In this document: positions 23,023 to 35,649 of the stretch, in pieces
Layout of the letters: the number at the start of each line of letters is the position of its first letter
Numbering within the stretch: position 1 is the stretch's first letter
Origin: Atherix ibis
Taxonomy: Eukaryota > Arthropoda > Insecta > Diptera > Athericidae
Direction: 5' to 3'
NCBI GenBank assembly: GCA_958298945.1
Contig: OY282609.1
Span: 13,746,326 to 13,810,325 of the forward strand
Length of the DNA: 64,000 bases
The notes under the pieces: generated by a model
Told to the model about the DNA's origin: nothing
The model's input: the letters and a program-made list of their open reading frames with translations, nothing else
The model's database searches: none
Translations under genes and position numbers: made by a program

Positions 23023-26000
23023 AATATATTGTAACAATTTTTCAAAATAAACACTCAAAGTTTGCCAAAAATCTCGCATATTTAGAAACGGTTTAATAAC
23101 AAGGCTATACTTTCTAAATTATTAAATGGATAATCCTGTATTTGTAATTAAGTGGAGATATTTAAGTCCAGGAGCTAATAGAAAATTGTCAAACTTATGC
23201 CTAGACGTGCCAGCAGACCAGAAGAGCCATGAGAATACTTCTACGGATAGTCGATTGTTTTCTGTTGAACGATAAATGAAATTAATACTTCTGTGTTGGG
23301 TTAGCCACTGGGGAAGTGGTCTGTCTGACAAGTAATGTACGGAATTGTCAGTACAAGGCATGCGCATATTAAACACCCACAATTATTCGGAAATGACGTG
23401 TTAAACGTTTAGAAGAGACTCGGTATTGTAGGTGCTCTTCTGATGAAAATAGAAGAAGAGTACAACCCTACTAAGGAGAAGGTGACTCGATTCACTTGCA
23501 TTAGAAGGGGAAGATTTACTTCTCCTTAATAACTCAGACAAAGTGGAAATACCGGAACAAACTCTTTATCAAATATTCTAAATGGATAATAATGTCCAAG
23601 CATACATCGATACTTGCAATTTGAATCCGTTTAAAATTAAAAGTTTTCTTTTAAATACGATTCTTCGAAAATGTTTTTCATTATTAAGATTTTTACGTAG
23701 TTTGTATACTCAAAAAATAAAAAAAAAGTCCTTAATTTTTCTATTTATATAATTGATTGTCAAAGGTAAAAAGGTTGACACATTAACGACGAAATAGAAA
23801 CAACAAAGGATGTCATATGTACAGAAGTTTTTAGCACATCGTTCTGAACTAGTTTCAGACTGTTTGCAATTTATGTTCACAGGCCAATAAAATAAAAAAG
23901 GACGTGTACAAACCGAAACTGTCGACTACAGGAAAACATAATAAAATGCCGATACCTATGGTTGGTTATGTGTCGAATACATAAAAACTTAATCTGATAG
24001 TGAAAGGGCATGGCAGGCGAAACGTTGTAGACCAAGACTACGAAACGGAAACAAATTAAGGAGTTTAGAGCAAATGTTCAAAGTGCAGAAAGGGCGAAGG
24101 TAGTAGTGACAGGGTCTGAACTGAAACCAGCAACCTTAGGCACTTAACAAACGTTTGACATTGGGTGTTATATGCTCGGCCTTTATGTAGCACCTTTTCG
24201 GAATTGCTGTTCTCTGCGGTTCCGATGGGTGCACCCTCACCTTAAGTCGAACACACAAGTTCCAAGTAGCAAATGGTATCTGCTATCGGGTATCTGAGAT
24301 CTGGTAGTTAGAATCTGGACGTTAAATGCAGAGTTGAAAATTGTGGATTCTGCATTGGATGAGATACAGTGGTTACCCATTGGCATTAAGTTTGACTACG
24401 ACATTGGTGGCAACTATGCCAGACAAGATTACGGCCAGCTACAGCAGACTACTATTAGAGAAATGATATCGTTGAAAATAAAATAAAATTCACCTGATGA
24501 CAAAAGTGGTCTACGTAATTCCGTTTTCCCACTCAAGAATTCACCTCTCCGAAGTTTCCAGCTCGAGTGTACAGTGGCATGGGTGATGCGTCGAGAACAG
24601 AGATTTCCGCAAACAAGCCGCGAAAAATGGTTGCTTAGGAGATGACATTTGTAGACTTGTTCGCTTGCGGGCAATTTGTTGGTAGACAACTGGAATAAAG
24701 AATTTCACAAACCGATGAAAAATCAAAAGACAAAATTCAAAAAGAATGTTTTTTTTTACAGCAGAGTTTTGCAGAAGAACAACTGCAATAAAATAGATTG
24801 TCGCCTCGAAGAAAGGAAATAAGATAAAGTTTGAATAGTTTCTGCTCGACTGCTGTACAAGTTGGCAGTTTGCTATTTGTCCACCTGCAGAAAGTTGTAG
24901 ATAGCAGCAACTCTTTGCTGACAAGTACGGAAACCAGCTAACCAGAGCTTAACAAACAGAAGACAATTACAAACTGTACAATTCAAGTTGAAATTATCTT
25001 CCTCCAAGTTTTTCTCACTTCTCGTAAAAGTGCATTTAGAATACTCCACACAAAACATTGGCCACATGCAATGTGTTTCTTCTACCACACTAGTTGAGAC
25101 TAGTTGTCTCAAAAAAATGGGATTGCTTGGGAAATTTCTTCTAAATTTTATTTTTGATACAAATTTGCTGAAAGTATCGATGAAATGTAATTTAGTGTTC
25201 GTTATATAAGGTAAAAGGGATTTTTCTCGGAACTTTCCTACAAGTTAGATCCAAATTAATGGCCACTTGAAAGATGATGTCAGCAATTTGAAAATTTCTA
25301 TTGTATAATTTTTTTTTTTTAAGAATTTTCACATTTTCCTATGAATTAAAATTTTACAAAAGCAAAAATATTTTTAACCATAAAAACTTTGGAAAATTAA
25401 TTGGGAAAAGTACTCCAACAAATATGAAGAAAATCATCCGATTCAGTACAAGTCCAGACAGTGAACTGGGAGGGGTTGTGCTCAAATTCAGCTAATAAAA
25501 TAACCGAGAATAAATAATACTCAAACTGACCCCAACAAAAAAAAATTTAAATATTTACTTTTTTAAACAGCTAAGTTCAAAATTTTAGATGAAATTTAAA
25601 AATTAAAATAACATAAAAAACTTAAGGTGAAATTGACGTGATGGCGCAGTGTACAATTTTAGCCAACAGAAAATAATAAAAGTTAAGCTATATTAAATGG
25701 GCGTGACAGTATCCAAAATGACTCCATTTATTCGTTTTGGGTATGGTCTACCATCTATTGGCCACTCCCATTCGACAGTATTCGTAAATAGCTGCGCGCG
25801 CTTTTCCTGCGATTCAGAGCTTACGGGTTACGGTATATCATTAATAAAATGAGCTTGGATCGAAATTAAAAAAAATTTTCGCTTATATTTTGCTTTTATT
25901 AAACAAATGAGACGAAACTAAGCCAGCTGTCTAAATTTATTATCTTTTTTTTTGAATTTTTTTTTGTTGTGGTTTGGGGAGACTACCAAAATCTTGTCAG

Positions 26001-28270
26001 AGCTGTTTAGGCGCGTATGTAAGGTAGATAAATGGGGTTTTTTTTCAAAGTGTATTTTGAGTCTCTTTCGAGTTGGTTCGATTTTTAAAAGTACAATTGT
26101 CCGTCCCACCATCATCGATTGACTTTTCAATATACAAACGAGCAGTAACAGCACAATTGTTGCTGATGATGACCAGCTATTATGTGGAGCCTTAATTACA
26201 TTAATAATCGCACCATTTTAGTTTGGCTATTTTTTTTTTTTGGGAACTTGTTGGTTACGCTGTTATTGAAAGCTCCCGCAGCGTAAATAAGATTTCAATT
26301 CTGATTCTGAGTGCTTGGAGTCATTCCGTCACGAAAGTGATTATACGAAATCTCTTTGATTCGATCATTCTGTGCATACGAGCGATAGTGCAACAACGAA
26401 GACCATTTATTGTTGGGAGTTATAAGGAGTAAACAAGGAATGCGCCGATACGAGTATCTGCACGAACATCGCCACCTTTTTAGAGGCATCAGTGTAGCTA
26501 TCGGCATATCCATCATGATCACCATTCTCATCATCACTGTCGCCATCAGCAACGCCATCGTCTGTGGCATAAAATCTTCCATGACGATGATTGATGTCTT
26601 CTGTTGGTGGTGGAAAGAACAGACGCTCGGGCATTTTACTGTTCCGTAATGGTCAGATTTCCTGACAAATGTGATCTGCAGAATTGCTCTACATCAGATT
26701 CAATGGTTGTTTTAGAGCTCGCTGACAGACAGCCTTTGGCAGTTGCTATTTATGCATTTTTTTCTTCTATATTCTGTTCGAATACAACACGAAGCATGGG
26801 AATGTTGGAAGGTGTGGAGGGTCAAAAAGAGTGACGGATCAGAGAGGTCGGCATAGTCGCGCAGATAATCATAAAGTGGTGCGCTGCAGGCAGGGTGGCT
26901 CCACTAATTTTTATGTCCGTGGACTAAATATAAGTGGAATGAAGATGCATTAAAGTCGAAAACCAGCCATTATCGAATTCACTTAATAATCGGTTATGCC
27001 AGAGACCTTAACGTTCCTTAACCACAACTTGGGTAATAATAATTTTGAGTGTCGGGTGGTAATCGTCATCATCTTCTGGGATTTGTTTCGGTTTCATTTT
27101 TTTCTTCCAATTCGATAAACATGCCCCTATTTTGGCAATAATCTTTTCTTTCAATATTCTCGAGTATTTTTATTTAAGTTTTTCATCTCACACATCATCT
27201 CTACTACGAGAAGACTTTTTAATTTCGGTAAAAGACCGCAGTTTAGTATTATTTTTTCTTCTCGCTGAAAATTAAAAATGAAACCTTCAAAAGAAGTTTT
27301 GCCGTACCGGAAAATATAAAAAGGGGTGCAAAACGAAATAGGAAACTATAATTGTTATACTTTAAACTAATAATAGTATATTCACCACCAAGAGTATTAT
27401 GGCATAAATGGAAAATATGGTAACAAGGTCTCTTCGTCTCTGGTAACGCAAACGTAATTAATGTTTTTCGACCATAAACCAGTACCATACAGCGTGAAAT
27501 GTATCCGTCGTGTGGATTTGTGAATTTTTTGCTGCAAAACATTTTCATGCGGCATATTTGATGTAATATTATTATAGTCTCAGTTTAGTTATTGTATATT
27601 ATGAATGGATGGGATGGCTGGCGGTTAAGCCATAACCATTCAATTAAAAGTGGACCTCATAAAATTATGGGGGGGAGTTTTAGCAAGCAAACACTCACAA
27701 ATTATTTTCATAAAAATTAATCTTTTCTCTTTATTACTTTTTGAAATTGTTTTCTTTCTAAATTTGTTTTTCTATTTAAAGAAGACTAATTTTTTTAAGA
27801 ATTCTAATAAATAATAATAGTAATAAAACTTTGCAAAATTGGTCCCGTATTCAGAGAAATCAAAAATATTTTTTAAACAAATACTTAAAGGAAACTCTAT
27901 TTAACCCTTTCTCCTTTTATTTTCAATAATTTTTGCAAAAATTGAAAATATTCACTTGCTAAAAATGAATTCTTTTAAAACAAATATCATCAAATAACCC
28001 AGTTCTCAACATCATTACACAAAAATTGCCGAATTACGTTGGCTTCCATTTTTTGTGGATATTTGGGGTAATAAGAGCGTGGATAAGGTTATAGTAAAAA
28101 TAATTTGCTTTGGAAGCTAACCAAATGTTATATAAAATATTTAAACACTCATAGACAAATATGCCAGGCAAAGGATAATACTTCTTAAAAACTCTTACAT
28201 ATTAAGCGTATACCAACATATCCATAACTTTGTTTTTAAATTAAATCAAAACTACAACTAAATATTAAGT
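23023..28270. other. Long stretch without a recognised gene
   Basis: Mixed AT-rich and moderately balanced DNA. ORFs at 24.4-25.1 kb (including one of 127 codons on the minus strand) resemble no family I know and are probably chance. 26223-26960 is listed separately. No transposon ends were recognised. Confidence 0.4.
26223..26960. other. Higher-GC patch with overlapping ORFs, no family recognised
   Basis: This patch is clearly less AT-rich than its surroundings and is open in several frames on both strands (up to 95 codons). 26500-26560 is rich in ATC/ATG (GAT) triplets, which gives Asp/Gly-rich or Met/Ile-rich translations. It could be an exon, a 5' region or simply a local simple-sequence patch. 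No splice-consistent gene model could be supported. Confidence 0.3.
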
Positions 28271-29176
28271 TTTTCGAAAAGAGTGATATGATTTCTTTAA
28301 AAAAAAAAACACACTAATTGTTAAGGAAATTCAAATGTTTTTTATTTAATGTGAAGTACAATCGACACAATTAAATTCTCAATAAAACGTTATTTAAATG
28401 GTCTCCACGACTTCTTTTGCAGGAACGAATTCGATGAACCCAATTTTCGAGCACTTTTTCAACTAAATCAAGTCGTATTTAATGAATAACACGTTCAATA
28501 TTAACTTCTAAAGCTTGAAGAGAGTCTGGTTTATTGCTAAAGACCAATGACTTCAAATAACCCCACAAGAAATAGTCTAATGGTATTAAATCACAACTCC
28601 TTGAAGGCCATTCAATGTCACAATTTCTTGAAATAATCAAATCTCCAAACTTTTCTCGCAATAATTCGGTTGTTGCACGTGCTGTGTGGCACGTAGCCCC
28701 GTCTTATTGGAACCGGATATTGTCAAGATCAACTTCTTCCAATTTCGGCTATAAAAAGTTGGTTATCATCGATCTATACCGCTCTCCATTGACAGTAACG
28801 GTGTTACCAGCTTCATTTCGAAAGAAGTACGGACCGATGATTCCACCAGACCAAAAACCACACCAAACTGTCAATTTAGGTGAATGTAATGGGTGTTCAT
28901 GAATAATTTGTAGATTTTCTTCGCACCAGAATCGACAGTTTTGTTTATTTACCGCACCACTCAGATGAAAGTGAGCGCACGATAAGTTGCAATTGGAGAA
29001 CGATTATTTTGATAATAAAATTGAATAATTTGTAAACGTTGTTCTTACGCATATCTCTCCATGATAAAATTGTAAGCATAACTAAATACAATGGAAAAAA
29101 AATGGCAAATTATGACATATTATAAATGGCCGAAACGTTACTTAGAAATCATATCACTCTTATTGGAAAACCCTAT
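28271..29176 (-). mobile_element. Rosa-type (DD41D) mariner-like element, deleted copy
   Basis: Both ends carry an inverted AAGAGTGATATGATTTCT block (left about 28278-28297, right within about 29137-29160). The right end begins GGGTTTTCCAATAAGAG when inverted. A second copy lies at 57320-58232. Confidence 0.75.
28371..29062 (-). pseudogene. Rosa-type DD41D transposase pseudogene 1
   Basis: Starts MERYA*EQRLQII, continues QFYYQNNRSPIATYRALT, then jumps straight to FHLSGAVNKQNCRFWCEENL. The intervening DNA-binding domain and the first catalytic aspartate are therefore deleted. Later parts are WCGFWSGGIIGPYFFRNEAG, FQ*DGATCHTARATTELLRE, and WPSRSCDLIPLDYFLWGYLK. Exactly 41 residues separate the D of QDG (the Q is a stop here) from the D of LDYF, which defines the DD41D/rosa group. 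The C-terminus SCKRSRGDHLNN ends at a stop (28371-28373). It is non-autonomous and dead. Confidence 0.82.
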
Positions 29177-29179
29177 ATA

Positions 29180-29514
29180 ATTTGAACAAGCAGATTTTTT
29201 AAACAAAAATACTAAGACATAAGGACATGTCAAGGACCTAAAGATACCCACCCATCGATGATTCCTCAAGAACAGAATGATTTATTTTATAATTTTTAAT
29301 AATCTTTCGGCCATCACCATTTTAAGTGCAGATGTGTATCTAATAGAAGGGTAGGTGGATTAACAGTTCTCTTTTAAGAGAACCCTAAAGATGTGTATCT
29401 AATAGAAGGGTATTTAGGATGATATCAGAAGCCTATTCTTGGCAGATAGTAAAAGTAACATGAGCACATATTTGCTAATTTGCTTCTACAAACCATGCTT
29501 CTAAGGAGAACATG
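29180..29514. other. Spacer with small direct and inverted repeats
   Basis: A 23-bp direct repeat (GATGTGTATCTAATAGAAGG plus GTA) occurs at 29331-29353 and 29390-29412. Between the copies is a perfect palindrome, GTTCTCTT-TT-AAGAGAAC (29366-29383). Confidence 0.75.
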
Positions 29515-30343
29515 TTTTTTTTTTTTTAAGGGGGAAACCTTTAAAAGGTACCCGCCTGGAAGGCCTTCTACCTGCCAGACGAGTTATGCGGAAATTTTAC
29601 CTCACTAAAACCTAACCTGTACCTCTACCCTTACTCCCGGAACGATGGTTCCCCGGCGGCACTCTTTGTAAATACTACTTCGCCGGGGCGTTCTTATTTG
29701 ATGCTACTGCTGTCCCGATATTATGACGCCTCGTGGCCTATTCTTCGTACGTGGTGCGAAGATCCTTCATTATAGATTCCGCGTAATCTGCAACTCTGTT
29801 CCAAGCCTATTGGCTCTTCAGCATGCATTCCACTATCTTTTCTGGACTAATGGAACGGTCCAGATTTTTCTCCAGATTTGCCCGTGTCCCCTCGTAGAAG
29901 GGGCATTGGAAGAACACGTCTTCGATCACATCGCGGCAATGTTGACAGTTTGGGGAGTCAGATTTCTTGAATCTGTGCAAGTATGCCCGAAAGCATCCAT
30001 GCCCAATCAAGAGTTGGGTGATGTAATAACCGACTTCCCCGTGCAGGCGAGTGACCCATTTGGTGACATCTGGGATCAGCCAACGAGTCCACCAACCCTT
30101 TGTCAAGCTGTCCTATCTCTCTTGCCAGAGGCGAAGACTCTCATGTCTCTCCTCTTCACAGAGGACCTTTCGCCGCTTTTCCTTCTTCCTACGATGTTGG
30201 CGTTCACGCTCTCCTGCCAGGATGTCGATGGGTTGGCATGATCCGTTCGGTATGCTGACGCTACTCTGATCGCTGAGAGCCGCTGGACTGATGACATTGT
30301 CTTGCGGTATGTTGTTAACTGTAGCGATTTTAAGGAGTACATG
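29515..30343 (-). pseudogene. R1-like non-LTR retrotransposon, 3' end of ORF2
   Basis: On the minus strand the reading includes SSVQRLSAIRVASAYRT, a frameshift, QPIDILAGERERQHRRKKEK, one stop, then TKGWWTRWLIPDVTKWVTRL, HGEVGYYITQLLIGHGCFRA, YLHRF, and the zinc-knuckle-like SPNCQHCRDVIEDVFFQCPF. These are the post-RT and cysteine-rich C-terminal regions of R1-type LINE proteins. The coding end is at about 29738. The 3' UTR runs to a poly-T tract (about 29515-29529), the poly-A tail of a minus-strand insertion. It is 5'-truncated, as is usual for LINEs. The 3' UTR matches 63757-64000. Confidence 0.85.
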
Positions 30344-33300
30344 TGGTTCTATAGAATTGTGTTGGTGGTGGAAAGTTATTCATTATGTTTAAGAATGGCT
30401 CTATCATCATCATATATTACTATTTAGATATAATTGTAATAAAGAATGTCATGGGTGTAACTGTTCTAAGGGATTGGGCTTAGGATACTTCCCTGAGAGA
30501 CAGCGGCGGAAATAGAATAAATCTTTTATTTAACGTGATATATCTATCGTAAGACTTTAATATCATGGTTTATCGCATAAATAGACCTGCTTTCAATCGA
30601 TAACCCAACTCACTCAAATCCAACGCACATTTGATTTTCTGTTTAGACTACATCATGAAGGGAACGCTCAGTATGATTACCTTTCTATGAGAAGTGCGTT
30701 CGGGCCTACACTCGCATAGTCCTTTTCAATAATTTGCTCCTATTCGTCAACCTCATGATAAGGGGATCTTTCTATACCGATCGGACAACTTTTTCTCATT
30801 TCACCAATTCCTTATTTCACTCATCTATGGCAAGTAGCCTCATCATACTCACTCTACCATACCTCTTCTAACCATCTTTAGTTTTTTATGTATAAGGCAA
30901 CTAAACATTTAATTCTTCGATCCGTACAATTCTTAAGGTAAAAGGTCTTAACCAGCAGACCACTTCCTCATCACTCCACGCATATTTTGTATAGGTCTAT
31001 TTACTAACAGCCAGTAACCAGCTACAAACTACAATAGTTACCCTAACTGTAAGTTGCAAGGCCTACCTAAACATCTACTATCATCTGCAGTGATAGCACC
31101 CGTAATACTGCCAATCCTCAGCTCCAGTTCTATGATTGCGCCTACGATGTAGGTGACAACGTTTCATCCAAAAGTCTGCTCACCTCAGCCGCGTACGGCG
31201 GACGAACTATCGTAGGGCTTCCGAGACCCGTGGTGCCAATTATTCTTTAACAGAGTAACTGGTAGTATTCTTTACTCTAAGAACTAGCTCGAAGAGCTGT
31301 AGTACGGATACTTCTAATTTCCATACCCTGCTAGACCGGCTCAGGATAGCGGGTTCACCAAGACGTGTATGCCACTTTTGGTATCGAACCTATACATCTG
31401 AACCCACAATTATCCACCTTGCAGGAGCGGCGGCGATGGGAAAGATGTCAGAATACTCAATATTTTTAGCTAGTATCCAGTATGCCGTACAAACTGAAAG
31501 CATGCGAAATATCAAGATATACGGACGGGCAGTATTCCTTTCGCTCTAGTGATTATGCCTTGTAGTAGACTATGTAATGGCACTCAATTCTAAATTCAAA
31601 CTGAAGCTGAGTAATTACACTTATTAATAGGATGCAGACTTAGCCCAAAATTATTCCGCCAATAGGATAGCTCCCATTGTGCAGCTCATTGATCTAATAA
31701 TCCCGTTTCCGAGTTTATATTATTAATTTTTTACCCTGTTTTCCGAAGCAAAATTTCCATTCAATGTAATACGTTGTTGCCGAAAAGTGGTGCTATTTAT
31801 GTACTCCCGCAACTTACAATAAATGAAAAGATTCTATTTAAGTACTCGTATATGGAAGATCATTTAAAAATCGATTTTTCAAATTTTATTCCTCAAGAAA
31901 CTCTGTTCTGTTAAATTTGTTAGATGTCAGAGCTATTTAAGTGGCAGAAATATGCGTGAAATGTCAAAAGCATACTTTCTACAAGAGCACCACAACGTTG
32001 ACGTCAACAGCTTGAATAGAACGAAAAGTGTCGGAAATGAAGTCATGAAATGCAATCTCTTCTAAAATTGCAGACTTTTACATTAATTTGTGAACACACC
32101 CGGGTGGCTTTGTGAACTCTTTTGAGCATTAATCTGTTCATTAATGTACCCATCATGCCTAAATTACTCTTCAGTCACTTTTAAGCGCTTTTCCTATTTT
32201 AATTTTTGTTTTATTTTATCAAATATCTCAAAATCAATTAAAATGACTCTCTTAGATACTTTTACAAAATATAAAAATAACCAAATGTACCCCTTGAACA
32301 TTTCCAGATGAAATGGAAACTGATGGGAAGCCAAAAAAAAGTCCTCTTTTTCAAAAAAATTTTCATAAGAAATAATTTTGTTTTTGCAATGAAATTTCCA
32401 GTAAAATTTTATCAAAATTTTAATTTTTAGAATTACGATAACCGATGACTAAATCGATCACTAGTCCTCGAGTGTTGCGTAATTCTTGGGGACTACTGAA
32501 AAGTATTTTTCAAAACTTTAGGAGTGGCTATTCAAAATTTAATAAAAAACTAATTTTCTTTGGAAAATTAATTTTGAAAAACTTTTTAAAAAAGCAAACG
32601 ATTTTTGAAGAAATTCTCAGATTTTATTGAGATAATAAAAATTTAGTTTTATCAAAAATATTCTCATCAGAATATAATTTTAGTTGTTATTGAAAAACGA
32701 CACACCTTTTTATAAATTCAAATTATTCATCGAACAGTCCAAACAATTGAAAAGATCGTGTCCGATAAATTGTGAAAATTATCCATATTCCATTTAAATT
32801 TAATTTTATTATTAAGTAAAATGGTATATTCAATTTCTGACAATTCATCAATAAAACTTAAATAGTTACAAATGTCCGTCCACACACTGTGTACTAATCA
32901 AAAGAAAATTAAATTTTTTATTCACGTACGTCATGTCAACGCTATAATTTATCATATATTTTATTCAATTTTAATGAAACGAATAACAATGGCCAGTCAA
33001 ATGATGTTAGCCATACTAAGTCCACTACAATAAAATACAGAATATGGCATATGAAATAAAAAAAAAAATACGCACAATTATTTCCATTATTGTATGGTGA
33101 TTTCACTGTCCATCCATCTACGTATACAGCAGGAATACTGCTTAAGTAGTTAGTTGAACGAAAATTATCCGCCATCAGAAAAAATCATACTAAAAATGCT
33201 ATAAAAATACGGTCATCAATAATAATTGGATTCAAGTCACAATCAGAAATCAATTTTCGTACGCACAGTACAGAAATGTACTCGCCGTCGTCCCAACAAA

Positions 33301-33535
33301 TCAACAAATCTCGACCATAAATCAAAATCGAATTCGTCAGAATGGATACGTGGCCAAAGCCAAAATCGTTCACTCGTCAATAAGTCATTATACAAAAAAT
33401 AAAAAAAAAATTCACATTTTAAAAAAAAATCATACGAAAGTTTTTATGCAAATGGCGAAAAATGGGAGCTTCTGAATCTTGGCGAAAAGCGAAGAACCAC
33501 GATTGATGGGTAACATTTGCCTAGTTAATGAGATT
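30344..33535. other. Intergenic, nothing recognised except a repeat fragment
   Basis: 30.4-31.8 kb is moderately balanced in base composition but broken in every frame. 31318-31430 resembles 16435-16545 (shared 'gggttcacca' and 'ttgcagga' blocks). 31.8-33.5 kb is AT-rich. Two small minus-strand ORFs (32942-33175, 33185-33373) match no known family. Confidence 0.42.
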
Positions 33536-33548
33536 ATTTCGAAGGCAA

Positions 33549-34404
33549 TCTGATAAGTCAGTGATAAATGAAAGAAAAATTTAATTTATTCAACAAAAAA
33601 TTACTTACTTTTGATCTTTTTAACTTAATATACTTCATGCAGAAATAGGAAATAGTTGCAAAATGTCACATCTAAATATAATGCGATGGGTTGGCAAGTA
33701 ATTCATAACATAATTATACTAATTTTGCTGTTGAAATAGCCCATGTGTGCAGGTACATTTTCATCATAAGTCGGAAACTTTTCTGAGTTTCTGACTTATG
33801 ATGAAAATGTACAGTCAATGGAGTTTCTGACTTATAATTCAAGACAGTCAATAGAGATGATACCATGTGCATCTCAGAAAACAGTAGCCATAACCTTTCC
33901 TGTCAATGGCACCATTCTTACTTTCTTTCGTAACGTTTACTAGTATAGAATTCCATTGATTTAACGTAACTATAATTTTATTTAATGGTCTTCTAAGACC
34001 AAATTATGAATATTATTAATAGTGTCTTTCGTAGTTACCTAAATTAGATGTCTTGGGCACTCAATATCACTTGTGCTCGTGCCAACACACCAAAATTTTG
34101 TAAACTAACATATTTCTGAATCATTCCATACGATAACAAGGAGTCTCCATAATACTTTTCATTCTTGGTTTTTATTTTTCATATTGTTTTTTCTCTCAAA
34201 AACTACTATTTTAGTCACTCATTTTTCTTTTTTTAATTCAAAATCACATACCTTGTTTGGTTTTAATGGTTTTTAAAACTAACATAATAAACAGAAGTTT
34301 ATAAAATTTTGTATGACGTATTTTTAAAATTGCATAATGATAAAAAAAATATTGTATGGTCCATAGCAGCTACATTTCTTAGATTTATCACTGACTTATC
34401 AGAC
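33549..34404. repeat. Possible element bounded by 21-nt inverted repeats
   Basis: TCTGATAAGTCAGTGATAAA, followed by T, occurs near 33550, and its exact reverse complement occurs near 34383-34403. The left end and about 80 following bases recur at about 36123-36200 inside a mariner relic. The interior has no coding signature, so this could be a small non-autonomous transposon. Target duplications were not identified. Confidence 0.45.
33753..33812. repeat. 26-nt inverted repeat with 8-nt spacer
   Basis: Arms 33753-33778 and 33787-33812 (GTACATTTTCATCATAAGTC...) are complementary with a single mismatch. Nearby, 'gagtttctgacttat' and 'acagtcaat' repeat again downstream. Confidence 0.88.
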
Positions 34405-35649
34405 TATCCTCGTATGCTGCTGATCGTTTTTCTAATTAAATTTGAAGTAAACATAAATGGGATGGACTGTCAAATCTATGACACTTTTTCAAAGGGGCAG
34501 AAGGGTTGTTAACATGTTATGTTAAATTGAAAATTGAAAAATCAACAAAATATTGATTGAATACCTTTTTGAAAGGTATTGTAATTTAAAATTTGTTTCT
34601 TCAAGTATTAATTGCTGATACGCATAAAGAATTCATTCTATTTTCATATTCATTTCACGTAATTACTATCGTAATAATCTTAACAAAAAAAAACTAAAAA
34701 AATTTAAATAATATTGCTTCTAGTGTACAAAATTATTACCTTAGGATTTTTTGTTGATTGTGCCGCACCGCACGTTGATTAGAGTGGATATGAGGTGGTA
34801 ATTAAATTGTTACCTGACCAACAATTTAACGGCAAAATCAACAATTATGATCTTATAACAATTAGTATAGAGTCGGTTCAGTAAACTCACATTTAAAACT
34901 AAAATGTTGCATGATTTTTTCTTCTTCCTTTTTTTTTCTTCTAAAGTTACCATAAATAAGTTGAATCTTTCAAGAGGAAGGAGTATACAGTAGAATTTTT
35001 TATTATATTTAATACTATTAAAAAACAACTTTATAGTGATTAATTAAATTTTACTTCATGCATAAAATATAAAATAACATCATAAAAATGACAAGAACGC
35101 GTGACTGGTTTAATTGTTGAATGCAATTGCAGGTGGATAATATGTATTAATTAATTTGCGTGCCCATATTCTGAGTGGTATTTTTTCAGAGCAGGGCAAC
35201 TTAACTATTTATGAATATTTTTAATTATAGTATGGGACTATATACTTTTACAACTGAACTGTTCCTTTGAAATGGAATTTACCCCCTGTTTTCTGTCATC
35301 GAATATCTACGAGTATGTAGCATTGAGTACGTTTCATGGAGCTTGCATTTTTCGAAAATTGTACCCACAAAGTATCAAATAATCAAGATTACTCTGTGGC
35401 GGTAGTTATTATAAAAATTAACATAAAAAACATGCTTTTCTGCATGCAATAATATTTCAAATTCCATATTAGTCGGGAGACTGATAAATGTCCCCTTCAA
35501 TGGGAACTAACACAAAAGATTGACAATTTCATGTGAACAGATAAAAAAACGTTACCTATATAGATAATTTTGAAAGTTTCTCAGAAACTAAAACTGAAAC
35601 TAATCTTTTTTGTGTTTTGTTCACAAATTATTTATTTGTTCATGTATAT
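34405..35649. other. AT-rich intergenic sequence
   Basis: Nothing recognised. If the mariner relic that follows once had a right-hand 3' terminal repeat, it is not visible here. Confidence 0.45.

Noticed and set aside
24541..24924. 127-codon minus-strand ORF
   Set aside because: No domain, signal or neighbouring exon evidence; treated as chance.
26407..26634. Asp/Gly-rich minus-strand ORF as a possible acidic protein
   Set aside because: It arises from ATC/GAT triplet-rich DNA. No splice or start context supports it.
29723..30241. 172-codon plus-strand ORF
   Set aside because: Antisense to the R1-like LINE C-terminus; the minus strand carries the recognisable protein.
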